Shown: positions 34,600-44,083 of the stretch, in pieces
Layout: each line of letters opens with the position of its first letter
Position numbering within the stretch: position 1 is the stretch's first letter
NCBI RefSeq assembly: GCF_004118155.1
Contig: NZ_SAIQ01000001.1
Location: forward strand, 620,001-684,000
DNA length: 64,000 nucleotides
Direction: 5' to 3'
Source of the DNA: Edaphocola flava
Lineage (GTDB): Bacteria; Bacteroidota; Bacteroidia; Chitinophagales; Chitinophagaceae
The notes under the pieces: generated by a model
Database searches by the model: none
Told to the model about the DNA's origin: nothing
What the model saw: the letters and a program-made list of their open reading frames with translations, nothing else
Translations under genes and position numbers: made by a program

Positions 34600-36618
34600 T
34601 TATTTTTTCAGGCGGTAGAATCGTTCCAGCATAGTATTTACCAGCAGGGTATCTCCGCGCTTCATCATAGCAGCCTGGCTTTCTTTATCAGCCATTTTCA
34701 TTTCCCATCTCAGGCGGTCTTTAATACGTTGCAGGGAGTCAATGGTATAGGTATATTTTTTGACCAGGTTTGCATTGAACATTTTTTCTTCCAGTGGTTT
34801 GCGCTTTACAGAATCTGTCAGGTATTTTTCCATCATCAGACTGGCTACAGGACCAGCCCAGGTAGCACCGTAACCCGCATTCTGTACCACTACCGCAATC
34901 GCAATTTTAGGATTGTCTTTCGGAGCAAAGCATACGAATACCGAGTGGTTATCCAGCTTGGTCTTCTTACCGAAAAGCAGGGCATAGTTCTCTACCGTAC
35001 CGGTCTTGGCCGATACAGCAATACCCGGCAGCTGGGCCACCTTACCCGTACCATTGGTTACCACCATCTCCATACCATCGATTACCGCCTGGTAATATTC
35101 TGTAGGGATATGTGTAGTCTGGTGTTTCTCCAGGTATTTTTTCAGTTTGGGATGTTTGGGATCGCCACCAATACTTTTTACCAGGTGCGGTGTATAAAAG
35201 TAACCTTTATTGGCAATCATACACATTGCATTGGCCAGCTGTAAAGGTGTTACTGTAACCTCTCCCTGCCCCATACCGATAATAGACATGTTACAGGAAT
35301 TCCAGTTACCATTATAGGTTCTGTTGAAATAGTTGGTGTCTGGGATATTACCACCGCCTTCTGAGCTAATATCTACGCCCAGTGGTTTACCGAAGCCAAA
35401 ATGCTCCATATATTCATACCAGGTAGATAATCCCTTATGTACTCCTCCGAATTTGGGCAGGTCTACAATCTTACGGAACACATCACAGAAGTAGGCATTA
35501 CAAGAGTTGGCCAGGGCCACCTTCAGATTGGCCGCGTGTCCATGACCACTGTGTGTACACCCTACTCTCTTACCACAGGCATAATAGCCCCCAAAACAAG
35601 GGTAACCAAATGCGGGTGTAATAGCACCTACATCCAGTCCTACAAGCCCGGTAATCGGTTTAAAGGTCGATCCAGGAGGATAAAAAGCCTGGGTAGCATA
35701 GTTCAGTAAAGGTTTGGTCGCCATTTTATTCAGTTCACCAAAGTGCTTTCCTTTTTCTGCACCAGTAAGCAGGTTAGGGTCAAAGCTCGGGGCTGAGACC
35801 ATAGCCAGTATCCCCCCGGTTCGGGGATCAATAGCGATTGCACTTCCGATCTTACCGGACATCAGTTTTTCACCATATGCCTGCAACTCTGCATCTACAT
35901 ATAACTGCAGCTCTTTACCACCAATAGCAGCCGTATCCATATCGCCGTTTTTATAGGCATCTCTCGGACGGTTCATTACATCACGTACGAGATATTGCAC
36001 CCCACGGGTACCTCTCAGTTCTTCTTCATATACATTTTCCAGTCCGCTCATCCCCACATAATCGCCCTGGCGGTAACTGGAGAAGCGCGAGTTTTCCAGC
36101 ATCGCAGGCGTTACCTCACTAAGGTAACCCAGCATCAATGCGCCTGAAGATTCAGGATAGGAACGCATACTGCGCTCTACAAGCTCAAAACCGGGAAACA
36201 GGTACATATTCTCCTGTAGTCTGGCGTTCAGTTCTTTGGAAAGTTCTCCTTTATAAACACCCGGTTTTTGCTTACCATTTTTGACCAGTACTTTGTTTAA
36301 TTCTTTTACAAAGTCGGCCGGGGTGATGCCCATAATACCGCAGAAAGTGGCGGTATCCATATCTTTTGTGATACGGCTAGGTGTAACGACCAGATCGAAC
36401 GTCACATTATTATACAACATGGGTTTCCCGTTGCGATCCACGATACTGCCACGGGCAGGATAGATCACCTTACGGAAAATGGCCTGATCATCGGCCAGTA
36501 TCTTATATTTATCGTCCCATACCTGCAGATTGAACAAGCGGAAAATCAACACCACAGCCATTGCGGCAAATAACAGGCGAACAATCCAAGCTCTGGGATT
36601 ACTACTGAAATTGAACAT
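34600..36618 (-). CDS. mrdA: Penicillin-binding protein 2 (transpeptidase)
   Basis: 672 aa from the ATG at 36616-36618 (MFNFSSNPRAWIVRLLFAAM); the frame extending to 36720 would cross the promoter. One membrane anchor (~11-28) is followed by the dimerisation/pedestal domain and the transpeptidase domain with the SxxK motif in PPGSTFKPITG, the SCN motif in ALANSCNAYF and KTGT in AVSAKTGTVEN. It cross-links peptidoglycan during elongation with RodA. The -7 box TATATTTG is at 36647-36654. Confidence 0.95.
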   Translation of the reverse strand: MFNFSSNPRAWIVRLLFAAMAVVLIFRLFNLQVWDDKYKILADDQAIFRKVIYPARGSIVDRNGKPMLYNNVTFDLVVTPSRITKDMDTATFCGIMGITPADFVKELNKVLVKNGKQKPGVYKGELSKELNARLQENMYLFPGFELVERSMRSYPESSGALMLGYLSEVTPAMLENSRFSSYRQGDYVGMSGLENVYEEELRGTRGVQYLVRDVMNRPRDAYKNGDMDTAAIGGKELQLYVDAELQAYGEKLMSGKIGSAIAIDPRTGGILAMVSAPSFDPNLLTGAEKGKHFGELNKMATKPLLNYATQAFYPPGSTFKPITGLVGLDVGAITPAFGYPCFGGYYACGKRVGCTHSGHGHAANLKVALANSCNAYFCDVFRKIVDLPKFGGVHKGLSTWYEYMEHFGFGKPLGVDISSEGGGNIPDTNYFNRTYNGNWNSCNMSIIGMGQGEVTVTPLQLANAMCMIANKGYFYTPHLVKSIGGDPKHPKLKKYLEKHQTTHIPTEYYQAVIDGMEMVVTNGTGKVAQLPGIAVSAKTGTVENYALLFGKKTKLDNHSVFVCFAPKDNPKIAIAVVVQNAGYGATWAGPVASLMMEKYLTDSVKRKPLEEKMFNANLVKKYTYTIDSLQRIKDRLRWEMKMADKESQAAMMKRGDTLLVNTMLERFYRLKK

Positions 36619-36646
36619 GTATAAATGGAATAAATCGGAATTAGCA

Positions 36647-36654
36647 CAAATATA
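36647..36654 (-). promoter_or_regulatory. -7 box of the mrdA-rodA operon
   Basis: Minus-strand TATATTTG, exact TAnnTTTG, 28 nt before the mrdA ATG. Confidence 0.45.
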
Positions 36655-36697
36655 AAAAAGACAGTAATGCCAACGCATTTTTTGCGCAATATTTATC

Positions 36698-36744
36698 AAA
36701 AACAAGCGATCCGGCCCCAAAATGGAGCCGGATCGCTTGTTTTT
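36698..36744 (-). terminator. Terminator after the T9SS cargo gene
   Basis: Perfect 18-bp stem (AAAAACAAGCGATCCGGC and its complement) with an 11-nt loop, T-rich ends. Confidence 0.85.
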
Positions 36745-36761
36745 ATTTGTATTCAGGTTTC

Positions 36762-38780
36762 TTAGCGGATCAGGGTTACATTACCCGATTTGCGGAAACG
36801 CTGATTGGTATCTTTACAATAAGCATCAATTTCCCAAACATAAACCCCCATGGTACATTCGATACCTTGCAGATCGCGACCGGTCCATTTCACATTAGGG
36901 TTAGTGGTGCTGAATACTTCTCTGCCCCAACGATCATATATTTTGAAATAGTTGATCTGCGTCAGCTGCAGGTTCAGTAATCCGAAGTTTTCATTTTTAG
37001 GAACGAATGCATTCGGCAGGCGGATATCTTCACAAGGTACTCCTACTTTAACCGAATCAATTGCAGTACAACCGCTTGGTGCAGTTACGGTTAAGTAATA
37101 GGTCATATTCTGCGCAGGTCTTACTCTTGATACTGGTTGGTTGGTTACAGATTCAAAGAATACATCCGGAGTCCATTTGTAGGTGTAAGTAGGTCTTACT
37201 GTTGTTTGCGGGCCACCCAGCTGTGTAATAGAACCATCAGTGATCACACGGTCTTCACCGGCATCAGAACGGATATTATCCACTCTAACATTGAACGTTT
37301 CTTTTACGATACAGTTAGGAGCATAGTTGATCGCTACAGTGTATACGGTTGAATAATCAGGCCATACTTTTACGAAACGGCCAGCCAGGGTATCAATATT
37401 GTAATTAGGGCTCCAGGCAAATGAATCGGTGCCGAAAGTCAGTACGTGCATGTTGATGGTATCACCGCTACAGATAAGGGTATCCTGAACAGTCAGGTTA
37501 TAAGACGGGTGATCAATTACAGTGATTGGTTTACAGAAATGGCGTTCTGTAGCCAGGCCCTGGTCAACGGTCAGGAATACAGAGTACGTACCGGTAGCAT
37601 TGTATTTTACCGGATCCGGAATACGTTTGTTAGATCCTGAAATAGAAGCATTAGAGCAATTATCATATTTTATGCGGGTCAGTGTATTGTCAGAACTTAC
37701 TACGTGCATATATACACCGTTCTCGTCTCTTACGGCATTAGATAATGCGGTAGGTAACAGAATCTCCGGCATAGTCATTACACTGGATCCAGGAACTGCG
37801 GCAATAGAAGCAGGCCAGTATAAGGTTACCCACTCACCGTTATTTTTATTGGTCACATAACCATAGTAGTCGTTACAGTTTTTAACCACTGCGATACCAC
37901 TTGGCACATCCAGGTCTCCGCTCAGGGAACCCATATCTACTGCAAATGGTACGTTCAGGTAAGAGTTACCGAAGGTTACATGTGCCAGTCTGCTGGAGTT
38001 TTCGTTGGTTACGATGAAGTGGTGGTTACCCAATTCTGTAACCGCTGCAATTCCGCTAGGGCCGTCAAAAGCATTGCTGATATTACCAAAGCTTGTCGTG
38101 TTCTGGATTACATCAATATTGCTGCTCAGATCCAGACGCGTCAGCTGGTTATTATTATTAAATGTAAATACGCGGATAGAATCATTTTCTACCACGGTAA
38201 ACAGTTCTCTTGGTTGATTTAAAGTCGCGGTTACATTGTATGCGAAGAAACCGGTCGGTGCATAGTTAAGGCCATCGTTAAAGTCCAGACGAACAAAACG
38301 GGCATTACCTATTGCTGATGAGCCGATTACAAATACGTGCCAGCCACCTGCATCTTTGATTACAGAAATACCGGTAGGATTATCCGGAACGCGGTCCTGA
38401 TAATGTCCGAAATCGGTAACGATCGGTGGCAGTTCTATACCATCTTCATACTGATAACGGAAAACCTTACCATCCTGACTGCCGGTGAAGCTATAGTAAA
38501 AAGTATCTACTTTAAGTGTTGTCAGACAAGTGTTTGTATTAAGCTGATAGTTGCCTGTACCCACATTTGTGGCATTTACCGTACCCCCAAGCAAAGGCGG
38601 ACAGAAAGACCAGTTATATGTCTGCGCATTATTTACCAATATATTTGGGGTAAACTCAGACCCTAAACAAATAGTATCATGCGTAAAAGAAAACAATGGT
38701 GTTTCCAATTGTGCCTCTGCCTTAGGCAGACAGCAACCCAAACCCAGGATAGTTAACAATAACTGTAGTTTTCTATTCAT
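36762..38780 (-). CDS. T9SS type-B sorting domain (CHU_C) cell-surface protein
   Basis: 672 aa with a signal peptide (LQLLLTILGLGCCLPKAEAQ). Residues ~90-400 contain repeated GI-AVV-like strands (DNPTGISVIKDAGGWHVFVI, GPSGIAAVTELGNHHFIV, VPSGIAVVKNCNDYYGYV), which suggests a beta-propeller. PKD-like segments follow (CSGDTINMHVLTF ... DAGEDRVITDGS). The last ~85 residues, from IRLPNAFVPKNENFG through FKIYDRWGREVFST to GVYVWEI, are the gliding-motility C-terminal sorting domain. It should be exported through SprA and held on the surface. Ligand unknown. Confidence 0.9.
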   Translation of the reverse strand: MNRKLQLLLTILGLGCCLPKAEAQLETPLFSFTHDTICLGSEFTPNILVNNAQTYNWSFCPPLLGGTVNATNVGTGNYQLNTNTCLTTLKVDTFYYSFTGSQDGKVFRYQYEDGIELPPIVTDFGHYQDRVPDNPTGISVIKDAGGWHVFVIGSSAIGNARFVRLDFNDGLNYAPTGFFAYNVTATLNQPRELFTVVENDSIRVFTFNNNNQLTRLDLSSNIDVIQNTTSFGNISNAFDGPSGIAAVTELGNHHFIVTNENSSRLAHVTFGNSYLNVPFAVDMGSLSGDLDVPSGIAVVKNCNDYYGYVTNKNNGEWVTLYWPASIAAVPGSSVMTMPEILLPTALSNAVRDENGVYMHVVSSDNTLTRIKYDNCSNASISGSNKRIPDPVKYNATGTYSVFLTVDQGLATERHFCKPITVIDHPSYNLTVQDTLICSGDTINMHVLTFGTDSFAWSPNYNIDTLAGRFVKVWPDYSTVYTVAINYAPNCIVKETFNVRVDNIRSDAGEDRVITDGSITQLGGPQTTVRPTYTYKWTPDVFFESVTNQPVSRVRPAQNMTYYLTVTAPSGCTAIDSVKVGVPCEDIRLPNAFVPKNENFGLLNLQLTQINYFKIYDRWGREVFSTTNPNVKWTGRDLQGIECTMGVYVWEIDAYCKDTNQRFRKSGNVTLIR

Positions 38781-38917
38781 ATCAATTCTTAAGAAAAAGC
38801 CATGGTGAACGGCACACGGAGGCGCCGGAAAAATTCAAAATTTTGGCTAATGTAATAATAATATCGCACATTTTCATAAAATATTGCTAATTTTATTTTT
38901 CATTATTCTGACAATTT

Positions 38918-41083
38918 ATGCGTAACAGACTTTTACCGCTTACCCTCCTTTCTACTTTATTATTTTCCTCCAATACCCATACCAGCTTTGCCAAAGAAGG
39001 CATGTGGCGACCAGCCGACCTGAAAAAGCAGGAGGCTGAAATGAAAAAAGCCGGATTACAGATTCCGGTGACCCAGTTATACAATGATGGCAAACCTGCC
39101 CTGAACGATGCTGTGGTTATTTTCGGCGGTGGCTGTACCGGCGAGGTAGTATCCTCACAGGGACTCATCTTTACCAACCATCACTGTGGTTATGGCGCCG
39201 TGCAGGGTGTAAGCTCTAATGAGAAGAACTACCTGATCAATGGTTTCTGGGCCAAAAGCAATGCGGAAGAGATTCCCTGCCCCGGCTTATCGGTAACATT
39301 TATCAAAAAAATAGAAGAAGTAACCAAAAGTGTACTGAGCGGTATTACGGAAGAAACTTCTGAAGAAGAACGCAATAAAATCATTGCGAGTAACATCAAA
39401 TTTCTGGAAGCCGGCTATAAAAGAGCACTGGGCTTTACGGCCGAGGTAAAGCCTTTTTACAACGGCAATGAATACTGGGTTACCGTACTGGAAAAATATG
39501 ATGATGTGCGCCTGGTGGGCTTTCCGCCAAACGGCATTGGTAAATTCGGTGGTGATACCGACAACTGGATGTGGCCACGCCAGACCGGCGATTTTGGCAT
39601 CTTCCGTGTGTATGCAGGTGCAAATAATAAACCAGCTGCCTATAGTCCGAACAATAAGCCCTACAAGGCCAGCCAATACTTCGCCGTAAACACTTCCGGG
39701 GTGAAAGAAGGTGACTATACCATGGTGTACGGTTTCCCTTATGTAACCCGTGAATACCTGAGCAGCGCACAATTAGCACAGACCCAGGATGTTATTGATC
39801 CTATTCGTATTGCAGCACGCAAAATCAAGCTGGGTGTATGGGATGAGGCGATGAGACAGGACCCTAAAACATTCCTGAAATATGCGTCCAAACAATCTTC
39901 TATCAGCAATGGTTATAAGAAATGGCAGGGCGAGATCCGCGGCCTGGAACTGAATGATGTGAAGAGCAAAAAACTGGCTTATGAAACCCACCTGATGGAG
40001 CGTAGCAGTGAGGATACCGGTATCAATAATCCTAAAAATACCCTTAGCCAGATTACGGCTGCTGTGGAACATAACAACCCATATCTGAGGGCGTATGAAA
40101 GCACCAATGAAACTGTACTGGGTATTGAGATTGTAAGCCAGGCGGTGTATCTGCAGCGTGTGCTGAACATTCACCGTCAACATATTACCGGCCAGGCACT
40201 GACCGATACGCTGTCTAAAGTTAAGCGTGGGCTGAGTAGTTTTTATAAGAACTACGACCCTGTACTGGACAAGACATTGTTCGAAAATCTGATGCCGTTT
40301 TACTACATGCAACCTGGTATTGCGGTTGCGCCTAAAGTAAAAGCCCTGTATGCTGAAAACGGAAGCGATTTTGGCAAATGGAGTGGTAATGTATTCGGAC
40401 AGAGTGCTTTAGCCTTACCACAACTGGCTATGCACTATTTCGACAGCCCTAAAGCAAGCGATACTATCGATATCAAAAACGACCCTGCATATAAAATCTA
40501 TGCGGCGGTAACAGAATGGCAGGACAAGCAAGTGAAACCTGAAATGACGGCTTTCAGCAAGCGTATGGATTACCTGAACCGTGTGTACATGCAACAGCAA
40601 TTGCAATACATGGGCAAGGATCGTAATTTCTATCCTGATGCAAACCAAACATTAAGACTGACCTACGGTCATGTGCAGGGCATTACACCGCAAGGATCTT
40701 CCCTGTATTCATACAAAAGCACGCTGGAAGATGTGATCGCGAAGCACAATCCGGATATCGAGGAATTCAACGTTCCGGTAAAACTGCGCGACCTGTATAT
40801 GAGCAAGGATTATGGTCGCTGGAATGTAGACGGTACTGTACCGGTTACCTTTATTGCCAGCAATCACACCAGTGGCGGCAACTCCGGCAGCCCGGTACTG
40901 AATGCCAAAGGACAGCTGATCGGTATCAACTTTGACCGTGTATGGGATGGTACGATGAGCGATCTGTATTACGATCCTAATCTGTGCCGCAATATCGCAG
41001 TAGATATCCGTTATGTATTATTCATTATTGAAAAATATGGAAATGCTTCATGGCTCTTTAAAGAAATGAATTTAGTGAAGTAA
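38918..41083 (+). CDS. S46 family dipeptidyl-peptidase, DPP11 type
   Basis: 721 aa with a signal peptide; the mature start KEGMW is typical of the family. It is a periplasmic serine exopeptidase that removes dipeptides from peptides. The catalytic triad is visible: His89 (TNHHCGYGA), Asp225 (QTGDFGIFR) and Ser656 (GGNSGSPV). Eighteen residues after the serine is Arg674 (INFDRVW). In characterised enzymes an Arg here marks DPP11 (Asp/Glu at P1) and a Gly marks DPP7, so DPP11 specificity is predicted. Bacteroidota that live on peptides use it to supply acidic dipeptides. A terminator follows. Confidence 0.93.
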   Translation: MRNRLLPLTLLSTLLFSSNTHTSFAKEGMWRPADLKKQEAEMKKAGLQIPVTQLYNDGKPALNDAVVIFGGGCTGEVVSSQGLIFTNHHCGYGAVQGVSSNEKNYLINGFWAKSNAEEIPCPGLSVTFIKKIEEVTKSVLSGITEETSEEERNKIIASNIKFLEAGYKRALGFTAEVKPFYNGNEYWVTVLEKYDDVRLVGFPPNGIGKFGGDTDNWMWPRQTGDFGIFRVYAGANNKPAAYSPNNKPYKASQYFAVNTSGVKEGDYTMVYGFPYVTREYLSSAQLAQTQDVIDPIRIAARKIKLGVWDEAMRQDPKTFLKYASKQSSISNGYKKWQGEIRGLELNDVKSKKLAYETHLMERSSEDTGINNPKNTLSQITAAVEHNNPYLRAYESTNETVLGIEIVSQAVYLQRVLNIHRQHITGQALTDTLSKVKRGLSSFYKNYDPVLDKTLFENLMPFYYMQPGIAVAPKVKALYAENGSDFGKWSGNVFGQSALALPQLAMHYFDSPKASDTIDIKNDPAYKIYAAVTEWQDKQVKPEMTAFSKRMDYLNRVYMQQQLQYMGKDRNFYPDANQTLRLTYGHVQGITPQGSSLYSYKSTLEDVIAKHNPDIEEFNVPVKLRDLYMSKDYGRWNVDGTVPVTFIASNHTSGGNSGSPVLNAKGQLIGINFDRVWDGTMSDLYYDPNLCRNIAVDIRYVLFIIEKYGNASWLFKEMNLVK

Positions 41084-41098
41084 GTTTTGTAACTTTAT

Positions 41099-41132
41099 AG
41101 AACAGTATGAGATACATACTGTTCTTTTTTTT
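41099..41132 (+). terminator. Terminator after the DPP11 gene
   Basis: 11-bp stem AGAACAGTATG / CATACTGTTCT with a 5-nt loop and a long T run. Confidence 0.85.
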
Positions 41133-41151
41133 TAACCCAAAAATCTGAGCT

Positions 41152-41637
41152 ATGCATGCTACAATCATTGCCGTATATGACCAGCAAGACAAAGCGGTTG
41201 CAACGGTAGAAACACTTAAAGAAAGCGGTTTCGGAAAAAAACATATGACCCTGTTGGGTAAGGTTGATGCAGATGATGCATTACAATCAAAAATGAGCAC
41301 TACAGCCGCCGCATCTGTTGGTGCAGGTGCCATTATTGGCCCGGTAGTAGGTGCTTTAGCAGGCATTGGTATTATTGCAATTCCAGGTCTCGGATTCATC
41401 TACGGTGCAGGCGCACTGGCAGGTGCTATCATGGGATTTGACTTTGGTATTATTGGTGGCGGTATCATCGCTAACCTGCTGCTGGACGGGGAGAAAAGTG
41501 AAATTGCTGATATGTATGAAAAAGAACTGCAGGAGGGTAAGACCTTGCTGATCTTCCGTGACTCGCAGGAGGCTGGTGAAAAAGCCATGGAAATAATCAA
41601 ACAAAAAGGCGGATATAATGATGTAACGATGCATTAA
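41152..41637 (+). CDS. Glycine-rich membrane-inserted stress-type protein
   Basis: 161 aa. Residues 1-45 (ATIIAVYDQQDKAVATVETL) and ~120-160 form ferredoxin-like halves as in general stress protein 17M / DUF1269-like proteins. Between them, ~47-105, is a Gly/Ala-rich hydrophobic hairpin (GAGAIIGPVVGALAGIGIIA, GAGALAGAIMGFDFGIIGGG). The layout suggests a cytoplasmic domain with a membrane-inserted glycine-zipper hairpin. Function is unproven. Own terminators flank it. Confidence 0.72.
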   Translation: MHATIIAVYDQQDKAVATVETLKESGFGKKHMTLLGKVDADDALQSKMSTTAAASVGAGAIIGPVVGALAGIGIIAIPGLGFIYGAGALAGAIMGFDFGIIGGGIIANLLLDGEKSEIADMYEKELQEGKTLLIFRDSQEAGEKAMEIIKQKGGYNDVTMH

Positions 41638-41656
41638 TATCTTATGCTGATTTTGG

Positions 41657-41692
41657 ATAATAGGGCTGCAAGTAATATGCAGCCCTATTATG
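41657..41692 (+). terminator. Terminator after the 41152 gene
   Basis: 14-bp stem ATAATAGGGCTGCA / TGCAGCCCTATTAT with a 7-nt loop. Confidence 0.8.
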
Positions 41693-41760
41693 TTTGAATA
41701 CATATCGGCAATAGCAATCTTTCTATATTCCCAGATATGTTACATTCCGTTTACAATAAA

Positions 41761-41802
41761 AAAAACAGGTATCTGATGATTGCATCATTGATACCTGTTT
41801 TT
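41761..41802 (-). terminator. Terminator after the small secreted protein gene
   Basis: Long stem AAAAACAGGTATC ... GATACCTGTTTTT with an extended, slightly bulged top; T run on either strand. Confidence 0.8.
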
Positions 41803-41819
41803 GTAATGAAGAAGACCAT

Positions 41820-42092
41820 TTATTGCCCTTTTGGCGCTGATCCTTTTTTATCGCGTGATTTACGATCTGCCTTGTCTTTGGGTGTATCCGCAGAGGTGGC
41901 AGGTACTGGTGTTGCTGGTGTAGTTTGTACATCAATTGCAGACGTTCCCGCAGGTGGCGGTGTTGGTGCAGTCACCGTATCCGTTCTTGGTGGTTCCTGC
42001 GTCTGATTTACATTCTGGTTGTTTTCCTGAGCCATTGCGGTACCTAAGCCCGCGATACAAAATACGGCTGCTGACAAAATTACTTTTTTCAT
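41820..42092 (-). CDS. Small secreted Pro/Thr-rich protein
   Basis: 90 aa. A clear signal peptide (MKKVILSAAVFCIAGLGTAMAQ) is followed by a disordered Asn/Gln, then Pro/Thr/Ala-rich, then Lys/Asp-rich tail (DKADRKSRDKKGSAPKGQ). There is no cysteine in the mature part and no recognised domain. Periplasmic or exported; function unknown. It is monocistronic with its own terminator. Confidence 0.7.
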   Translation of the reverse strand: MKKVILSAAVFCIAGLGTAMAQENNQNVNQTQEPPRTDTVTAPTPPPAGTSAIDVQTTPATPVPATSADTPKDKADRKSRDKKGSAPKGQ

Positions 42093-42466
42093 AATCCTTA
42101 AATTTTGTCTGTTCCACTAAAAATACAGCCTTAAAAAACAGAACAGACTTGTTTTTGTTGTGATACAATCGTTTTATTAATGATCAATTGTAGCCGGCTG
42201 AGTTTTTAACGTAAAGGTTCATTACATAAGCAGTGATGTACTTTGGTTATCGATTTGTTATTTCAAAGAAAAGGCCTTTTTACGCAAAACAGGGAATATG
42301 ATTGTTAATGAATTGTTGCACAAAATTCCTTTTAACAGGTTTTTTCAGATTCTGAAACATGTCTTTTGCATTTATGGTACAAAGGGTGGAATTTCACTAA
42401 TAAATCCCAATAAAAACCGGGATCTTCTTTCGAAAATCCCGGCAACATTTATATCATTTCTGCTGT
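42093..42466. other. Intergenic region with no supported gene
   Basis: 374 bp, AT-rich. It holds the upstream region of the small secreted protein gene and, at its right end, the terminator of the ammonia-lyase operon. A 65-codon rightward frame (42298-42495) runs into the ammonia-lyase gene and through its terminator; I do not support it. Confidence 0.5.
42412..42442 (-). terminator. Terminator of the lpxH - ammonia-lyase operon
   Basis: 7-bp stem CCGGGAT / ATCCCGG with a 12-nt loop; on the minus strand it is followed by TTTTTA. Confidence 0.7.
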
Positions 42467-44026
42467 CTACCAGCCCAATAGTTTTTTCATTTTAGCACCC
42501 ACTTCTGTCTGCATCAGCCAGGACTTGATTTTAGCCAGGCCTTCAAAAGCAGGGGCATCTTCTGCAAACGGCGGAGCCAGCGCACTGATCTCATCATAGA
42601 TCCAGCGCGTAGCCGGCGATAAGCGCTCTTTGAAATCTTTGGCATCAATCGCCTGTATAATAGCCCAGGCATGCACCGCAAGGGTTTCAAAAGAGTTTTC
42701 GATTACTTTAGCACAGATGAGCGCAGCATTGGTGCCCATGCTCACGATATCCTGGTTATCATTATTGTTCGGGATACTGTGTACATACATAGGGTTACTC
42801 AACATCTGGTTTTCGGCCACATTACTCACTGCAGGATACTGCATACCCTGTATACCGAAATTCAGCCCCAGTACTCCTTTATTGATAAAAGGTGTCAGGC
42901 GTTTATTCAATGCAGGATTCAGCAGGAAGTTCAGCTGGCGCTCTGCCAGCATAGATAATTTTGTAACGGCTATTTTAAGTTTATCCATTTCCAGGGCTAC
43001 ATAATCGCCGTGGAAATTACCGCCATGATATATATTCTCTGTACGGTAGTCCACTACAGGGTTATCATTTACAGAGTTCAGCTCTTGCTCTATAATCTGT
43101 GCAGTATACTCGATCGTATCGTAGATAGGACCCAGGATTTGCGGCACGCAGCGCAAGGAATAATATTCCTGTACCTTATCTTCCAGTACACTCTCGGTTA
43201 CTTTCTTTTCATACAGGTGCTCATGTCTTTTACGCATCAGCCCGCTGTTTTTAGTGATCGCGCGCATAGCTGCGGCTACGATATTCTGCCCTTTATGCAG
43301 CTTCACACCATTCAGCTCTTCAGAGAAGTGGTCATCATAGGCTTCCATGATCTCATTCACCATCAGGGAGAACAACATCTCACCCGCCAGTAATTTACGG
43401 GCATGCAATACATTAATCGCACCGATTCCGGTCATGGCAGAAGTACCATTCAACAGGGACAATCCCTCTCTCATATGAATCTGCAAAGGCTTAAGCCCTA
43501 CCGCCGCAAATACTTCTTTTGCCGGTAATACCTGACCCTGGTATTGGAAATAACCTTCACCGATCAGGCCCAGTGCCAGGTGTGCCAGTTGTACCAGATC
43601 ACCGCTGGCCCCTACTCCACCATGCTGGTATACGCAAGGATAGGCTTCTTTATTGATCAGGTCTTTCATCAGGATCACTAACTCAGGATGTACTCCGGAG
43701 TAAGCTCTCATTACTGTATTCAGTCGTGCCAGCATTAAGGCGCGGCTCTGATCCGGAGTCAGCAAAACGCCCATACCGGAGCTATGGCTCCTGATCAGGT
43801 TGAGCTGTAACTGACGGCAATCTTCATCCTCAATACGGTATTGCGCCATAGGGCCAAAGCCGGTATTGATTCCGTATATCAGTTTATCTTTCGAGAAAGA
43901 CAGGAGAAAATGATGTGATGCTTCCACTTCTGCTACCGCTGCGGCATCCAGTGCAATTTCATCTTTCTGCAAAACGATCTGCTCCAGTGCTTCCAGCTGC
44001 AATAATTTATGGCCAATTATTTCCAT
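42467..44026 (-). CDS. Aromatic amino acid ammonia-lyase (HutH/FjTAL-like)
   Basis: 519 aa. It removes ammonia from an aromatic amino acid through the self-made MIO cofactor, formed from Ala140-Ser141-Gly142 in GVGASGDLVQ. The catalytic Tyr lies in YGINTGFGPMAQYRI (~51). The selectivity pair is Ser80-His81 (NLIRSHSSG), as in histidine lyases. However, long stretches such as NTGFGPMAQYRI and MLSNPMYVHSIPNNNDNQD match, from memory, the Flavobacterium johnsoniae enzyme reported as a tyrosine ammonia-lyase. So tyrosine is at least as likely as histidine. No hutU, hutI or hutG is adjacent. It is the last gene of an operon with lpxH. Confidence 0.85.
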   Translation of the reverse strand: MEIIGHKLLQLEALEQIVLQKDEIALDAAAVAEVEASHHFLLSFSKDKLIYGINTGFGPMAQYRIEDEDCRQLQLNLIRSHSSGMGVLLTPDQSRALMLARLNTVMRAYSGVHPELVILMKDLINKEAYPCVYQHGGVGASGDLVQLAHLALGLIGEGYFQYQGQVLPAKEVFAAVGLKPLQIHMREGLSLLNGTSAMTGIGAINVLHARKLLAGEMLFSLMVNEIMEAYDDHFSEELNGVKLHKGQNIVAAAMRAITKNSGLMRKRHEHLYEKKVTESVLEDKVQEYYSLRCVPQILGPIYDTIEYTAQIIEQELNSVNDNPVVDYRTENIYHGGNFHGDYVALEMDKLKIAVTKLSMLAERQLNFLLNPALNKRLTPFINKGVLGLNFGIQGMQYPAVSNVAENQMLSNPMYVHSIPNNNDNQDIVSMGTNAALICAKVIENSFETLAVHAWAIIQAIDAKDFKERLSPATRWIYDEISALAPPFAEDAPAFEGLAKIKSWLMQTEVGAKMKKLLGW

Positions 44027-44083
44027 GGTTTTTCTTTATGCTGTTAAGGTCCGGTTTAAATCCGGCAGGTAAATATAGGTTTT

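Noticed and set aside
42298-42495. 65-codon rightward frame
   Set aside because: It overlaps the terminator and the 3' end of the ammonia-lyase gene and is hydrophobic by AT bias.
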